NCBI RefSeq assembly: GCF_003185655.1 | Contig: NZ_QHJQ01000005.1 | Span: 186,001-250,000 of the forward strand | DNA from: Coraliomargarita sinensis | Lineage (GTDB): Bacteria > Verrucomicrobiota > Verrucomicrobiia > Opitutales > Coraliomargaritaceae | Reading direction: 5' to 3' | Length of the DNA stretch: 64,000 bases | Shown here: in pieces, positions 54,829-64,000 of the stretch | Position numbering within the stretch: the stretch's first letter is position 1 | Layout: every line of letters begins with the position of its first letter | Translations under genes and position numbers: made by a program | Notes under the pieces: generated by a model | What the model was told of the DNA's origin: nothing | Databases searched by the model: none | What the model saw: the letters and a program-made list of their open reading frames with translations, nothing else

Positions 54829-57800
54829 ATGAATATACAGTGTTACCCATTGTCTGCTGTTTCAGCCCTGAAAAAGGCGAGACAGACCACTTTAACGCTA
54901 GGCCTATTTGCTGCCTCTTTTCTGGCCTTCGCTACATCGGCGAATGCCCAGGTGCCCGACCTGACAGCGGGCGGGGAGCCCACGGATAGCGAGTATATTA
55001 ATCTCGGCCCAACCGGCATGGAAGGCTGGATTTATAACAAGGGCTCAGGCAAGCTGAATGAGACAGTCGATGCGCGTCAGATTCTAGTGACGGCAGTGGA
55101 TGCCGGTTCGCCGGCCGACGGCATTCTTGCGGTGGGCGATGTGATACTCGGGGCCGACGGTACTGGGGCCAGTCCGGTAAGTTTCACTTCGGATGCCCGT
55201 AAAGCCTTAGCCTATGCAATCGATGATGCCGAGGGCAATAATCCGGCGGTGTTAAAATTGCTTCGCTGGCGGTCCGGGGTGACGACCGAGGTGTCGATCA
55301 CGCTTGAGTATCTGGGCGGGAGCTACAGCGCAACCGCGCCGTACAATTGCCTCAAGTCGGCGGCAATTCTGGAGAAGGGGATCGAGTACATCATGAACAA
55401 CGTGACCGATACCGGGTATGGTGGTTTTGCCCCGACGGTCCTGTTGGCGGCCAATGATCCCGCCAACCCGGACAATGCGGCACGGCAGGCGCGTGCCCAG
55501 GCGGAGGCCTACGAACTCAATCTGACTCAAGACGAAATCGACGACATGGAGTCCAATGACCTGACCCGTTCGATTGGCAAGCCGTGGAATATCGGGCCTG
55601 CATTGATTACGCAGGCCGAGTATTATCTGCAGACAGGCGACAGCACCGTGCTGCCGTCAATTCGGGCGAGGGCGGTCCAAATCGCGAATGCTCAGAGCAT
55701 GTTCGGTACAATGGGGCACCACTACTCACTGCCCGGTCCGAACGGTGAACTTAATCAGGCCTACGGCATAGGCTACGGCCCGGTGAACAATGCAGGCATG
55801 CCGTGCTTCCTCGGTCTGATCCTGGCCGAGAAGTGCGGGCTGACCGACCAGCGGATTCTGGACGGCATCGCACGTGCGGCGAAATACTTTCAATACTACG
55901 CCGACCTCGGCACCGTACCCTACGGTGAGAACAAGGAAACCGGCTCGATTGCCAACAACGGCAAGTCGGGACTCAACGCCATCGCGCTTGGTATGTTGAG
56001 CGGCTACGAACATCAGGCAAAGTATTTCAGTAAGATGTCTGTGTTTGGCGCCAGCGAGCGGGATGGTGGTCACACCGGTCCGTTCTTCAATCACCTCTGG
56101 ACGCCGCTGGGTGCCAACTTTGGTGGCCAGGATGCACTGGTGAACTACTTTCAAACCACCAGTTGGTTGTATGACCTGCAGCGACGCTGGGACGGTGACT
56201 TCGTCTATCACCCTTATTATCAGAACGGCGGAATTTCCGACAATTGGGGCCAGGGCCACAAACCGTCCTGGACCACGCTGCTGACCTACGCCGCGCCACT
56301 CAAGCAAATCCATATTACCGGCAAGAGCGCCGCTGCGGCCCAGGTCCTCGATGCCACCGATATCGCACACATTGATTTTGCCAAAACCTATGATCCGACG
56401 ACCCGCACAACTACAGAGCTAATCGAGGACTTGAAGTCGCCTTTGCCGCAACTCCATTGGAGCGCGAGTTCGGAGATCGGGACGAACCGGACAGCCGACC
56501 ATGCCACCATTTTGCCGACGCTTATCGATATTGCGCAAAACAGCACGGTCTATGCCGAGCGTCACGGTGCGATTTTTGCCCTGGGCCAGATTGCGGATGA
56601 CAGCACCGCCCCGGTGCTGGCCGGCCTCTGTAGTGATCCTGACAGCAAGGTCCGCTACATGGCGGCCAATTCATTGAATAAACTGTCGCTGGCGGCCAAG
56701 ACCGCGGAGGTGGCCACGATTGTCAATGGGCTGGTGGCGAACGATCGGCCGGTCTTGCCGCTTGATCCTGAAAACCCACTGCATGTCGAAAAGCAGGCTT
56801 TTGCCAGCCTGCTGTTTGACGGCAATAACGGGATCTGGGGTGGCACTCGTGTTGATACGGCAGACCGTAATTTGCTCTATCCAGCCTTCCGGATCCTTGC
56901 AACGGCGCCGATGGGGGTGACCGCTCGTGTCCCAACGATGAGTGTGGCACCGTATCTGACCAAGGCGGATGTGGACGCATTGGCTGATGTCTTGGTGGAT
57001 GTGGCGTATTACCAAGTGCCGGCAGAAAACAGTTACTCTCAGAGGGCTGACGCGATTACGGCAATGCGGACCCATAACTATGCAGATGGGGTTCCTGTCG
57101 CAATCAGGGCTTATGGTGAGGTGACCAAAAACCATGGCATGTTTCTGACCGAGCTGGAGAACTACGCCGCTTCGTCGCTGTTGGTGAATCCGGATCCCCA
57201 GGTCATCGAGTTCTGTAAGCAATTAGTGAGCACTGAAGACCCTTACTTTTTCGGCCAAAAGTACCATGAGGCGGCTCAAGCGGTTCTTGATGCGATCGCT
57301 GCGGACCAACTTCCCGAGCAAGTCGTACCCTTCAAGAGTGTCGACTGGGTGTTTGCGGATCAGCCATCACTGACTCTTCCGGCCACCAGTACGGTGCTAC
57401 GGGTGCAGTCGAGCGACTTGGCTAAGGGCACGCCTTATTACACCTGGCGTAAGGTGCACGGGGCAGGAGAAGTCAGCTTTGCTCCGAACGGTACCGCTGA
57501 GGCCAAGGATACTACGGTCCTGTTCGACGGCACGGCCGGTGTTTACACTTTTGAAGTCACCATGGCCGATGAAAAAGGTCTGACCGAGGCCTATGGCACG
57601 GTGACTGTAACTCTCAATGAATCCGGAGGTAGCCTGCCAGCGAACACCGCGCCGACCGCTAACGCGGATTCGATAACGGCCGGGCAGGGCACGCCGACGC
57701 AGCTCACCCTGACAGGTTCGGACCCGGAAGGCCAGGACCTGATCTACAAAGTGCTCGACGGCCCGTCCAATGGCTATCTGACCGGTACCGCTCCGGACCT

Positions 57801-60800
57801 TGTCTACACTTCGGACCTCGCCTATACGGGTGCAGACAGCGTCACCTTTGAGGTGATGGATACCGAGGGCTTACTCTCGGCTTCAGCAACGGTCAGCATT
57901 ACGGTAAATGCGGTCACTGATGTTGGTCTCGCGATCTACGAGCCCTTCGATTACCCGACGGGCGGATTCAATGGCTCATCAAGTGTCAATGAGATTGGTC
58001 TGGACGGCAGTTGGACAGCACAAGCCAACATGGACATAGTCGGTGGTTCGCTCAACTACGGCTCACTGGTTACGAATGGTAGCGCACTCAGCGCATCGGA
58101 CTCGATCCGGTCGCACGCCGCATCGCGAGCCATTAGTCCGACAGCTCTTGCAGGTAACGGTTTGCTGGATGATGGGGCCACCCTTTGGTTCAGCGCGATG
58201 CTGGGGCACCCCGGCATGGTTGATCAAATCTACATGGCTTTGGCGAATGATCAGCTTTCCAACTCCGCCGACAATCACTACATCGTCGATGATGGCGCAC
58301 AACTGGGATCCGGTTTGGGGGTTTGGCTTGATAAATCCGAAGTGAGGGCCACGCATTTCCGGGATTCCTCGCAAGGTGGGCAAGTTGCGGGTACCTGGAC
58401 GAGCCAGTATGGCGCTATCAAGTCCGGTGTGCAGCGCTTGGTGGTTGGTAAGATTAACTGGGGAGCAAACTCCGACACGATTGAAATCTATCTGCCATGG
58501 GAAGATTTGATCCTTCCATCAGCGCCGAGCTCGACGCTGACGGTTGATGTCGACCAGTCGACTTTCGACACCCTGACCTTTTCGCGTAACGGGACACCCT
58601 TGATCGATGAGATTCGCTTCGGATCAAATTATCAGAGCGTAATTCAGGGCACGGTCGCTATGGTGCCGGACACCAGCGCACCGACGCCGGATCCGATGAC
58701 CTTCGCGGTCGCACCGACGCCGATAAGCTCGTCGTCGATCACCATGACGGCTACCACTGCATTCGACCTCAATGGAGTGGAGTACTATTTCACTTGCACA
58801 GCCGGCGGTGGCAATGACAGCGGCTGGCAGGACAGTAATGTTTATACGGATAGCGGCCTGACCCCGGGTGTCGAATACAGCTACACGGTTAAGGCTCGCG
58901 ACAAGCAACCGGCCGGCAATGCGACAGCTGCTTCCGGTGTGGCGTCTGCAACGATTCCCGTTGGGGGCACTGTACCGGATCTGGTGGGTATCGAGCAGTC
59001 TTCGGCCGAGGACCTTTTGGGCTTAGCAGAACTTAGCGTGGGTACGATCACTGACGCATCGGCGTACAGTCTGACGATTCCTGCCGGACATGTCTTAAGC
59101 CAGACTCCAGCCGCAGGAAGCACCGCCGCCTATGGTTCTGCTGTGGATCTTGAAATCTCCATCGGGCAGGACCCCGCGCTCCCGACCCTCGCATCTGTGG
59201 ACATCGTCGATGACCAATCCGGCGGACCGGTTGTGATCAATACAGCGATGACCTATACTTTGACCTTCAGTGAAGACATTGATGCGGCGACGCTTGATGC
59301 AGCCGACTTTGTGAACGTCGGCGATGTCTCGGTCACGATCGGGACAATCACTGAGACCTCGCCTGGTGTGGTTACAGTTGACGTCACTCCAACCAGCATC
59401 GGCCTGCTGCGTTTTGCGGTCGCCCAAGGAGCGTCCATCCAGGATGCCCAGGGCGATGCATTCAACTCAGACCGCGCGACCATCGATGACACGGTGATCA
59501 CCGTGAACCTGACAGACGAGGTTGTGCCCGACGTTGTGGGTTTGGCGCAGACCACGGCGGAATCCGATATCGTAGCCGCCAACCTGGTGGTCGGCACGGT
59601 GAACAATATTTACGACGAACTTGTACCGGGCGGTGACGTAATCAGTCAGGATCCAATTGGTGGTAGCAGCATTCCCGGGCAGTCGCCTGTGGATCTGGTT
59701 GTTTCACTCGGACCTCCGCCCGACACCACCGGACCGGTGGTCGTCTCCACTGACCCGGCCGATGCCGCCTACAACGTAGAAGCGAATGCGAATCTCCATG
59801 TCACCTTTGACGAAGATGTTTTCACCAATTCGGGAAATATCGTGATTCGTAACCTTACGGACGGTGGTGACGTGATCATTTCAGTAACGGACACCGCTCA
59901 AGTGTCAGCTTACCTGAACGTACTGACCATTGATCCGGCAGAGGATTTGGTCGGTGGCAAGAGCTATGCCGTCCGCATTGCCAGTGGTGCCGTTGTGGAT
60001 GCCTCGGGCAATGAATACGCCGGGATTAATGACAACTCGGTCTGGAACTTCTCGACCTCTCCGACTGGCTTGGAAACCACTCTCTTAGAGGAGGACTTTG
60101 AAGCACCTGATGTTGCTGCCTACGCCGAGGGTACCACACCGGCTAACTGGGTGCGTGCGGATCAGGGCTTTAATGCGTCCAGGCACGGTCTGTCCGACAA
60201 GGCCGGGGGAGACTTCAGTGCCGCTGACCCGAACCATCAAGCTTACGCCTTCCGCTACGGAAACTCAGGTATTACAACGGCAGAAGGTGCGCTGAAGGCG
60301 ATTGAAGAAGGCGACACCTATGAGATTTCATTCGATGTCGTGCGTGATGACGGTGCGAACTCGGGTACGCCTTACGATGCTAGGTTGATTGCGTATACTT
60401 TGGGTGACCCTCGTAACGATTGCAGAACTTCGGATCCGGGAATTGAACTGATGGCGGTGACCGGAGATGCGCGTACTGACGGTCTCTTCTCGACCGTAGT
60501 CTTCAACTACACCGTTGCCGCAGGTGACCCCGCAATCGGTATGGACCTGACACTTCGCATCAAGGGCGCCAGCACCAGCGCCATTATCGACAATGTGAGC
60601 GTCAAGACCATTACCAATCCGAACGAACCGGATCAGGTGCCGCCGGCGGTGGCCTCGCTGACTCCGAACGACGACGCCGAGAACGTCCCGGTGACTGATA
60701 ATTTAAGAATCGTCTTCGACGAGGATATCGCCGTCGGCGCGGGTAACATCACGATCAAGAATCTGAACAATGGTTCTGAAACCGTGATCAATGCGATCGA

Positions 60801-63800
60801 TGGAAACCAGGTTCTTCTCATCGGGGATACGCTGGAGATCAACCCGGAAGAGGACTTGGACTCTCTGACCTTCTACTCGGTGCAAATTGAGCCGGGAGTG
60901 ATCACCGACCTCGCTGGTAATGGCTACGCAGGTATCTCCGACGACATTAGCTGGACATTCAATACAGGCGAAACCAGCGATAGCGTGGCACCGGGCATCC
61001 TTGCTCTGAGCCCGGGTGATGGGGCGTCCGGTGTCTCCTACCGGACAAACCTGACTTTGACCATGAATGAAAATGTGGTCGTCAATGCCGGCAATATTAC
61101 CCTGAAGAATCTGACCGATTCAACTCAGGTGGTGATCGATGTTAAAGATTCGAGCCAGGTGTCCGCAGCAGGTCCCGATGTGACCATCACCCCGGCCAAC
61201 TACTTTGCTGAAGGTAAGAATTATGCCGTGCAGATCGATGCCGGCGCCATCCTCGACCTTTCCGGGAACCCCTTTGCCGGGATTGCCGATGATACGACCT
61301 GGAACTTCAGTATTTCCGCCAACAATCCTCCGGCAGTCGCGACGCTCAATCCTGCGGATGAATCGGTCAATGTCGACATTGCCACCAACCTGGTGGTGAC
61401 CTTTGATGAGGACATTGCCGCGGGTACCGGCAATCTCACGCTGCGTAATGTGAATACTTCCAGTGACTTGTTGATCGATGTGAATGACGGCACTCAAGTA
61501 ACAATAAGCGGGGCGACATTGACCATCAACCCGGCCTCAAATCTGGCGGAAGCGACCAACTATGCGATCCTGATCGATGCTGGAGCCGTAGAGGACCTGG
61601 CGGGCAATTCCTTCGGTGGTATCACCAGTGAAGCGACTTGGAACATCGCCACCGGTGTCAGCCAGGTGGGGCTTGCTTTCAGTGATGACTTCGAAGTCGC
61701 TTCGGGTTCACCCGATGTCGATGCCAGTGGCAGTGGAGGGGACACCTCCAAGCAAACTGGCCCCAACTGGGTTCGTGCCACACAAGCCTTTGGTTCCGAT
61801 CGACATGGTATCGTTGACGAAAGCAGTAACCAGTTCACGGATCCGGGAGGCGAGCAGGCCTATGCCTTCCGCTACACGAATTCAGGCATTACGACCGTGG
61901 AAAGTGCGATCGGCACCTTGCAGAGCGGTAAGATTTACCGCGTTAGTTTCAACGTCGTCGGAGACGGCTATAACAACGGTGGAGCCTATAATGTCGGTCT
62001 GGTGACCTTCGCCCCCGGAGCCTCTCGAAATGACGTAAGCGGCATGGGCAACGGCACCTCCATGGTGCTGGCCACCGCCAGTGGCGACTATACCGGAACA
62101 GCCTATCAACTGGTGAGCTTCGAATATATTTCGGATGGTTCCTCGGATGCCGCGGTTCAGGGGCATGACCTCGCGATACGTCTCGATGGAGCGACCACGA
62201 CGGCCAACATCGACAATGTTCAGATCACGATTAACGACGCCCCGAACGACGTAGTGGCGCCGACACTTGCGGGCTCGGACATCGTGGATAACCAGTCAGG
62301 TGGCCCCATACTCACCAATACCCCGGTTACCTACACGGTAACCTTCAGTGAGGACATGGACGCCGCGACTGTCACAGCTGCTGACTTCAGCAATGCCGGT
62401 ACCGCCGCCGTTACGATCGGATCCGTTTCCGAACCGGCTCCCGGGGTCTTCAGTATCGAGGCAACCCCGACTACTGAGGGGACTTTGCAAATGCAGGTTT
62501 CAGCTGGGGCCGTACTGGATGATTTGGCGGGCAATGCGCTCGACACCACTTCAGCAATTGCCGACGACACCACCATCACAGTGGATGCGCCAAATAATCC
62601 ACCCGTGGCGCAGAATGATTCCGTGAGCACGAATGAGGATACGCCTGTTGCCATCACACTCGTGGCGACAGATGCCGACAGCGATCCGCTGACTTACGCT
62701 GTAGTCACGCCTCCGAGCAACGGTGTCCTGACCGGAACCGCTCCGAATTTGACCTACACGCCGAATTCGGCCTTCTCCGGTTCCGACAGCTTCACTTTCA
62801 AGGCGAACGACGGCACGGTGGATTCTAATACCGCGACGGTTAGCATCACGGTGAATGCCGGACCGGCAAATAATGCTCCGGTCGCTTCCGATGACTCGGT
62901 CACGACCGACGAGGATGTCTCGGTCGCCATCGCTCTTGTCGCGACGGATGCGGACAGCGATCCGCTGACTTATTCGGTCGAAGCTGCGCCGACTAATGGT
63001 ACGTTGACCGGAACGGAGCCGAATCTGACGTACACCCCGGATGTTGGATACGCCGGTTCGGATAGCTTCACCTTCAAAGCCAACGACGGTACGGAGGATT
63101 CCAACATTGCCACGGTCAGCATTACCGTGAATGCCGCGCCCGTTGAAGGTGTGGTCTTTGCCGACGATTTTGAAGCAGGAGCCAATCCATACGGTGGCAC
63201 CACTGCTGATGTGGCGAGCTACAATCTCAACAATACCAGCAAGTCGGCCAATACCGCGCTGTGGGTGCGCTCCAGTGACGGGTTTGGTTCTGATCGGAAC
63301 GGTCTCATCGATGAGATTGAAAATAGTGGACTCAACTTTACCGATCCGGTGGGTGAACAGGCCTATGGCTTCCGCTACACTAATTCAGGCGTGACCACTG
63401 CCGAGGGCATCCTCGGTGCACTCACCAACGGCACTACCATCGATGTCAGCTTTGACGTGGTCATGGATGGGCACAACAGTGGCACGGCTTACGATGCGCT
63501 ACTGTTACTTTTTGATCCCGGTGCCAATCGAAGCTCGTTGCAATACGGCGAAAAGGGGAGTTCCGCGGTGCTTGCACGGGCCACCGGCAACGCAACGGGT
63601 GACGGCAGCTATACTACGATCACCTTCAGCTATGTGGTCGGTGATCCTGTCGTCGATAACGATGGCGATGGGGGAGTCGTTGATTCCGCCTGGCTTGCCA
63701 CTCTGATCGGCAAAGACATTGCGCTTCGTTTCGATGGTGCCACGACCTGTGCGAATATCGACAATGTTGAAGTATCGATTACCTCTGAAGGGGGAGGTGA

Positions 63801-64000
63801 TACCACAGCTCCGACCCTCGCTGGCAGCGACATCGTGGATGATGCCGCGGGTGGTCCGGTGGTTGAGAATACCTCGGTTACTTACACGCTGACCTTCAGT
63901 GAAGATATGGATGCCACGACTGTGGATGTGACCGACTTCGGCAACGCCGGAACTTCGACCATCTCTGTTAATTCAGTAACCGAAACGACTGCCGGCGTCT
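54829..64000 (+). CDS. Giant exported modular protein, DUF6288-like N-terminus, PASTA, cadherin-like and SbsA-type Ig repeats (3' end beyond window)
   Basis: The frame starting ATG 54829 runs without a stop to base 64000 (over 3,057 codons). A signal peptide ends ANA|Q near residue 40. Residues about 45-850 resemble DUF6288: GPTGMEGWIYNKG, PDZ-like VTAVDAGSPADGILAVGDVI, then HEAT-like ARHGAIFALGQIADD-type repeats (from about 575). Then: cadherin-like repeat (938-1029), ConA-like region (1034-1278), FN3-like (1281-1378), PASTA (1382-1448), Ig-like, PASTA (1564-1629), four SbsA/Big_5 repeats (1633-1746 and 1938-2274), two more cadherin-like repeats (2589-2771) and three copies of a DxFE...AYAFRYTNSGITT module (1748-1931, 2281-2471, 2773-2989). 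Probably a cell-surface or secreted adhesin or glycan-binding enzyme; no catalytic site is certain. Confidence 0.85.
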   Translation, partial: MNIQCYPLSAVSALKKARQTTLTLGLFAASFLAFATSANAQVPDLTAGGEPTDSEYINLGPTGMEGWIYNKGSGKLNETVDARQILVTAVDAGSPADGILAVGDVILGADGTGASPVSFTSDARKALAYAIDDAEGNNPAVLKLLRWRSGVTTEVSITLEYLGGSYSATAPYNCLKSAAILEKGIEYIMNNVTDTGYGGFAPTVLLAANDPANPDNAARQARAQAEAYELNLTQDEIDDMESNDLTRSIGKPWNIGPALITQAEYYLQTGDSTVLPSIRARAVQIANAQSMFGTMGHHYSLPGPNGELNQAYGIGYGPVNNAGMPCFLGLILAEKCGLTDQRILDGIARAAKYFQYYADLGTVPYGENKETGSIANNGKSGLNAIALGMLSGYEHQAKYFSKMSVFGASERDGGHTGPFFNHLWTPLGANFGGQDALVNYFQTTSWLYDLQRRWDGDFVYHPYYQNGGISDNWGQGHKPSWTTLLTYAAPLKQIHITGKSAAAAQVLDATDIAHIDFAKTYDPTTRTTTELIEDLKSPLPQLHWSASSEIGTNRTADHATILPTLIDIAQNSTVYAERHGAIFALGQIADDSTAPVLAGLCSDPDSKVRYMAANSLNKLSLAAKTAEVATIVNGLVANDRPVLPLDPENPLHVEKQAFASLLFDGNNGIWGGTRVDTADRNLLYPAFRILATAPMGVTARVPTMSVAPYLTKADVDALADVLVDVAYYQVPAENSYSQRADAITAMRTHNYADGVPVAIRAYGEVTKNHGMFLTELENYAASSLLVNPDPQVIEFCKQLVSTEDPYFFGQKYHEAAQAVLDAIAADQLPEQVVPFKSVDWVFADQPSLTLPATSTVLRVQSSDLAKGTPYYTWRKVHGAGEVSFAPNGTAEAKDTTVLFDGTAGVYTFEVTMADEKGLTEAYGTVTVTLNESGGSLPANTAPTANADSITAGQGTPTQLTLTGSDPEGQDLIYKVLDGPSNGYLTGTAPDLVYTSDLAYTGADSVTFEVMDTEGLLSASATVSITVNAVTDVGLAIYEPFDYPTGGFNGSSSVNEIGLDGSWTAQANMDIVGGSLNYGSLVTNGSALSASDSIRSHAASRAISPTALAGNGLLDDGATLWFSAMLGHPGMVDQIYMALANDQLSNSADNHYIVDDGAQLGSGLGVWLDKSEVRATHFRDSSQGGQVAGTWTSQYGAIKSGVQRLVVGKINWGANSDTIEIYLPWEDLILPSAPSSTLTVDVDQSTFDTLTFSRNGTPLIDEIRFGSNYQSVIQGTVAMVPDTSAPTPDPMTFAVAPTPISSSSITMTATTAFDLNGVEYYFTCTAGGGNDSGWQDSNVYTDSGLTPGVEYSYTVKARDKQPAGNATAASGVASATIPVGGTVPDLVGIEQSSAEDLLGLAELSVGTITDASAYSLTIPAGHVLSQTPAAGSTAAYGSAVDLEISIGQDPALPTLASVDIVDDQSGGPVVINTAMTYTLTFSEDIDAATLDAADFVNVGDVSVTIGTITETSPGVVTVDVTPTSIGLLRFAVAQGASIQDAQGDAFNSDRATIDDTVITVNLTDEVVPDVVGLAQTTAESDIVAANLVVGTVNNIYDELVPGGDVISQDPIGGSSIPGQSPVDLVVSLGPPPDTTGPVVVSTDPADAAYNVEANANLHVTFDEDVFTNSGNIVIRNLTDGGDVIISVTDTAQVSAYLNVLTIDPAEDLVGGKSYAVRIASGAVVDASGNEYAGINDNSVWNFSTSPTGLETTLLEEDFEAPDVAAYAEGTTPANWVRADQGFNASRHGLSDKAGGDFSAADPNHQAYAFRYGNSGITTAEGALKAIEEGDTYEISFDVVRDDGANSGTPYDARLIAYTLGDPRNDCRTSDPGIELMAVTGDARTDGLFSTVVFNYTVAAGDPAIGMDLTLRIKGASTSAIIDNVSVKTITNPNEPDQVPPAVASLTPNDDAENVPVTDNLRIVFDEDIAVGAGNITIKNLNNGSETVINAIDGNQVLLIGDTLEINPEEDLDSLTFYSVQIEPGVITDLAGNGYAGISDDISWTFNTGETSDSVAPGILALSPGDGASGVSYRTNLTLTMNENVVVNAGNITLKNLTDSTQVVIDVKDSSQVSAAGPDVTITPANYFAEGKNYAVQIDAGAILDLSGNPFAGIADDTTWNFSISANNPPAVATLNPADESVNVDIATNLVVTFDEDIAAGTGNLTLRNVNTSSDLLIDVNDGTQVTISGATLTINPASNLAEATNYAILIDAGAVEDLAGNSFGGITSEATWNIATGVSQVGLAFSDDFEVASGSPDVDASGSGGDTSKQTGPNWVRATQAFGSDRHGIVDESSNQFTDPGGEQAYAFRYTNSGITTVESAIGTLQSGKIYRVSFNVVGDGYNNGGAYNVGLVTFAPGASRNDVSGMGNGTSMVLATASGDYTGTAYQLVSFEYISDGSSDAAVQGHDLAIRLDGATTTANIDNVQITINDAPNDVVAPTLAGSDIVDNQSGGPILTNTPVTYTVTFSEDMDAATVTAADFSNAGTAAVTIGSVSEPAPGVFSIEATPTTEGTLQMQVSAGAVLDDLAGNALDTTSAIADDTTITVDAPNNPPVAQNDSVSTNEDTPVAITLVATDADSDPLTYAVVTPPSNGVLTGTAPNLTYTPNSAFSGSDSFTFKANDGTVDSNTATVSITVNAGPANNAPVASDDSVTTDEDVSVAIALVATDADSDPLTYSVEAAPTNGTLTGTEPNLTYTPDVGYAGSDSFTFKANDGTEDSNIATVSITVNAAPVEGVVFADDFEAGANPYGGTTADVASYNLNNTSKSANTALWVRSSDGFGSDRNGLIDEIENSGLNFTDPVGEQAYGFRYTNSGVTTAEGILGALTNGTTIDVSFDVVMDGHNSGTAYDALLLLFDPGANRSSLQYGEKGSSAVLARATGNATGDGSYTTITFSYVVGDPVVDNDGDGGVVDSAWLATLIGKDIALRFDGATTCANIDNVEVSITSEGGGDTTAPTLAGSDIVDDAAGGPVVENTSVTYTLTFSEDMDATTVDVTDFGNAGTSTISVNSVTETTAGV

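Overview
The window looks like chromosome of a marine-type Verrucomicrobiota bacterium, most likely Opitutae (Puniceicoccales / Coraliomargarita-like). This is an inference from gene content, because there is no rRNA gene to test it. The markers are a DUF1501 + DUF1800 pair, a secreted sulfatase next to glycoside hydrolases, a very large modular exported protein with a DUF6288-type N-terminus, an AIM24 protein, a signal-peptide-bearing nickel superoxide dismutase and an amino-sugar operon. I recognise no tRNA, rRNA or CRISPR array.

Layout. 1-7.6 kb: a fused ABC exporter (cut by the window edge), pterin carbinolamine dehydratase, the ABC-F protein Uup, a small secreted protein, then a + strand group (VF530-type protein, DUF1853, an APH/choline-kinase-like kinase, a CysQ/IMPase-like phosphatase). 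7.9-12.8 kb: CvfB-like S1 protein, a DUF3524 glycosyltransferase (tRNA-queuosine mannosyltransferase family), MtfA-like peptidase, RhlE-type helicase. 13-15.9 kb: DUF1501/DUF1800 pair. 16-23 kb: LolC/E-LolD lipoprotein sorting, AIM24, Gfo/Idh/MocA oxidoreductase, Fur family regulator, TPR protein, PriA.

23.4-33.05 kb is the most remarkable part. It is a run of about 20 small, AT-richer, same-strand gene cassettes separated by 19 attC-like sites, with no integron integrase gene in the window: a CALIN or the body of a chromosomal integron. For almost every cassette the R'' box of its attC is the reverse complement of the first seven bases of that same cassette, which is what circular-cassette insertion predicts. 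Six cassettes begin with GAT instead of the usual GTT, and in the five that have a recognisable attC the partner arm has changed to ATC to match. Most cassettes encode small membrane proteins, lipoproteins or exported proteins. Others carry a HicB-HicA toxin-antitoxin pair, a PD-(D/E)XK nuclease-like protein, an AlbA_2 (Schlafen-type) protein and a VOC-fold protein. Two cassettes contain single-base frameshifts in A-runs, and one cassette has no convincing ORF.

33.2-41.6 kb returns to backbone genes: nickel superoxide dismutase with its terminator, aspartyl-tRNA synthetase, L-serine dehydratase, then an amino-sugar operon (NagB fused to a degenerate LmbE domain, a ROK kinase, and a separate intact LmbE/PIG-L deacetylase) that could take an N-acetylated amino sugar to fructose-6-phosphate. 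41.7-51.7 kb looks like a sulfated, rhamnose-containing polysaccharide locus: L-rhamnose isomerase, an NCS1-type permease and a coupled 56-residue membrane protein on the minus strand, then sulfatase, a GH28-like/metallopeptidase fusion and a GH2 enzyme on the plus strand. 51.7-54.3 kb is a membrane protein fused to a spermidine-synthase-like domain. From 54.8 kb to the end a single reading frame of more than 3,057 codons encodes a giant exported multidomain protein that runs off the window.
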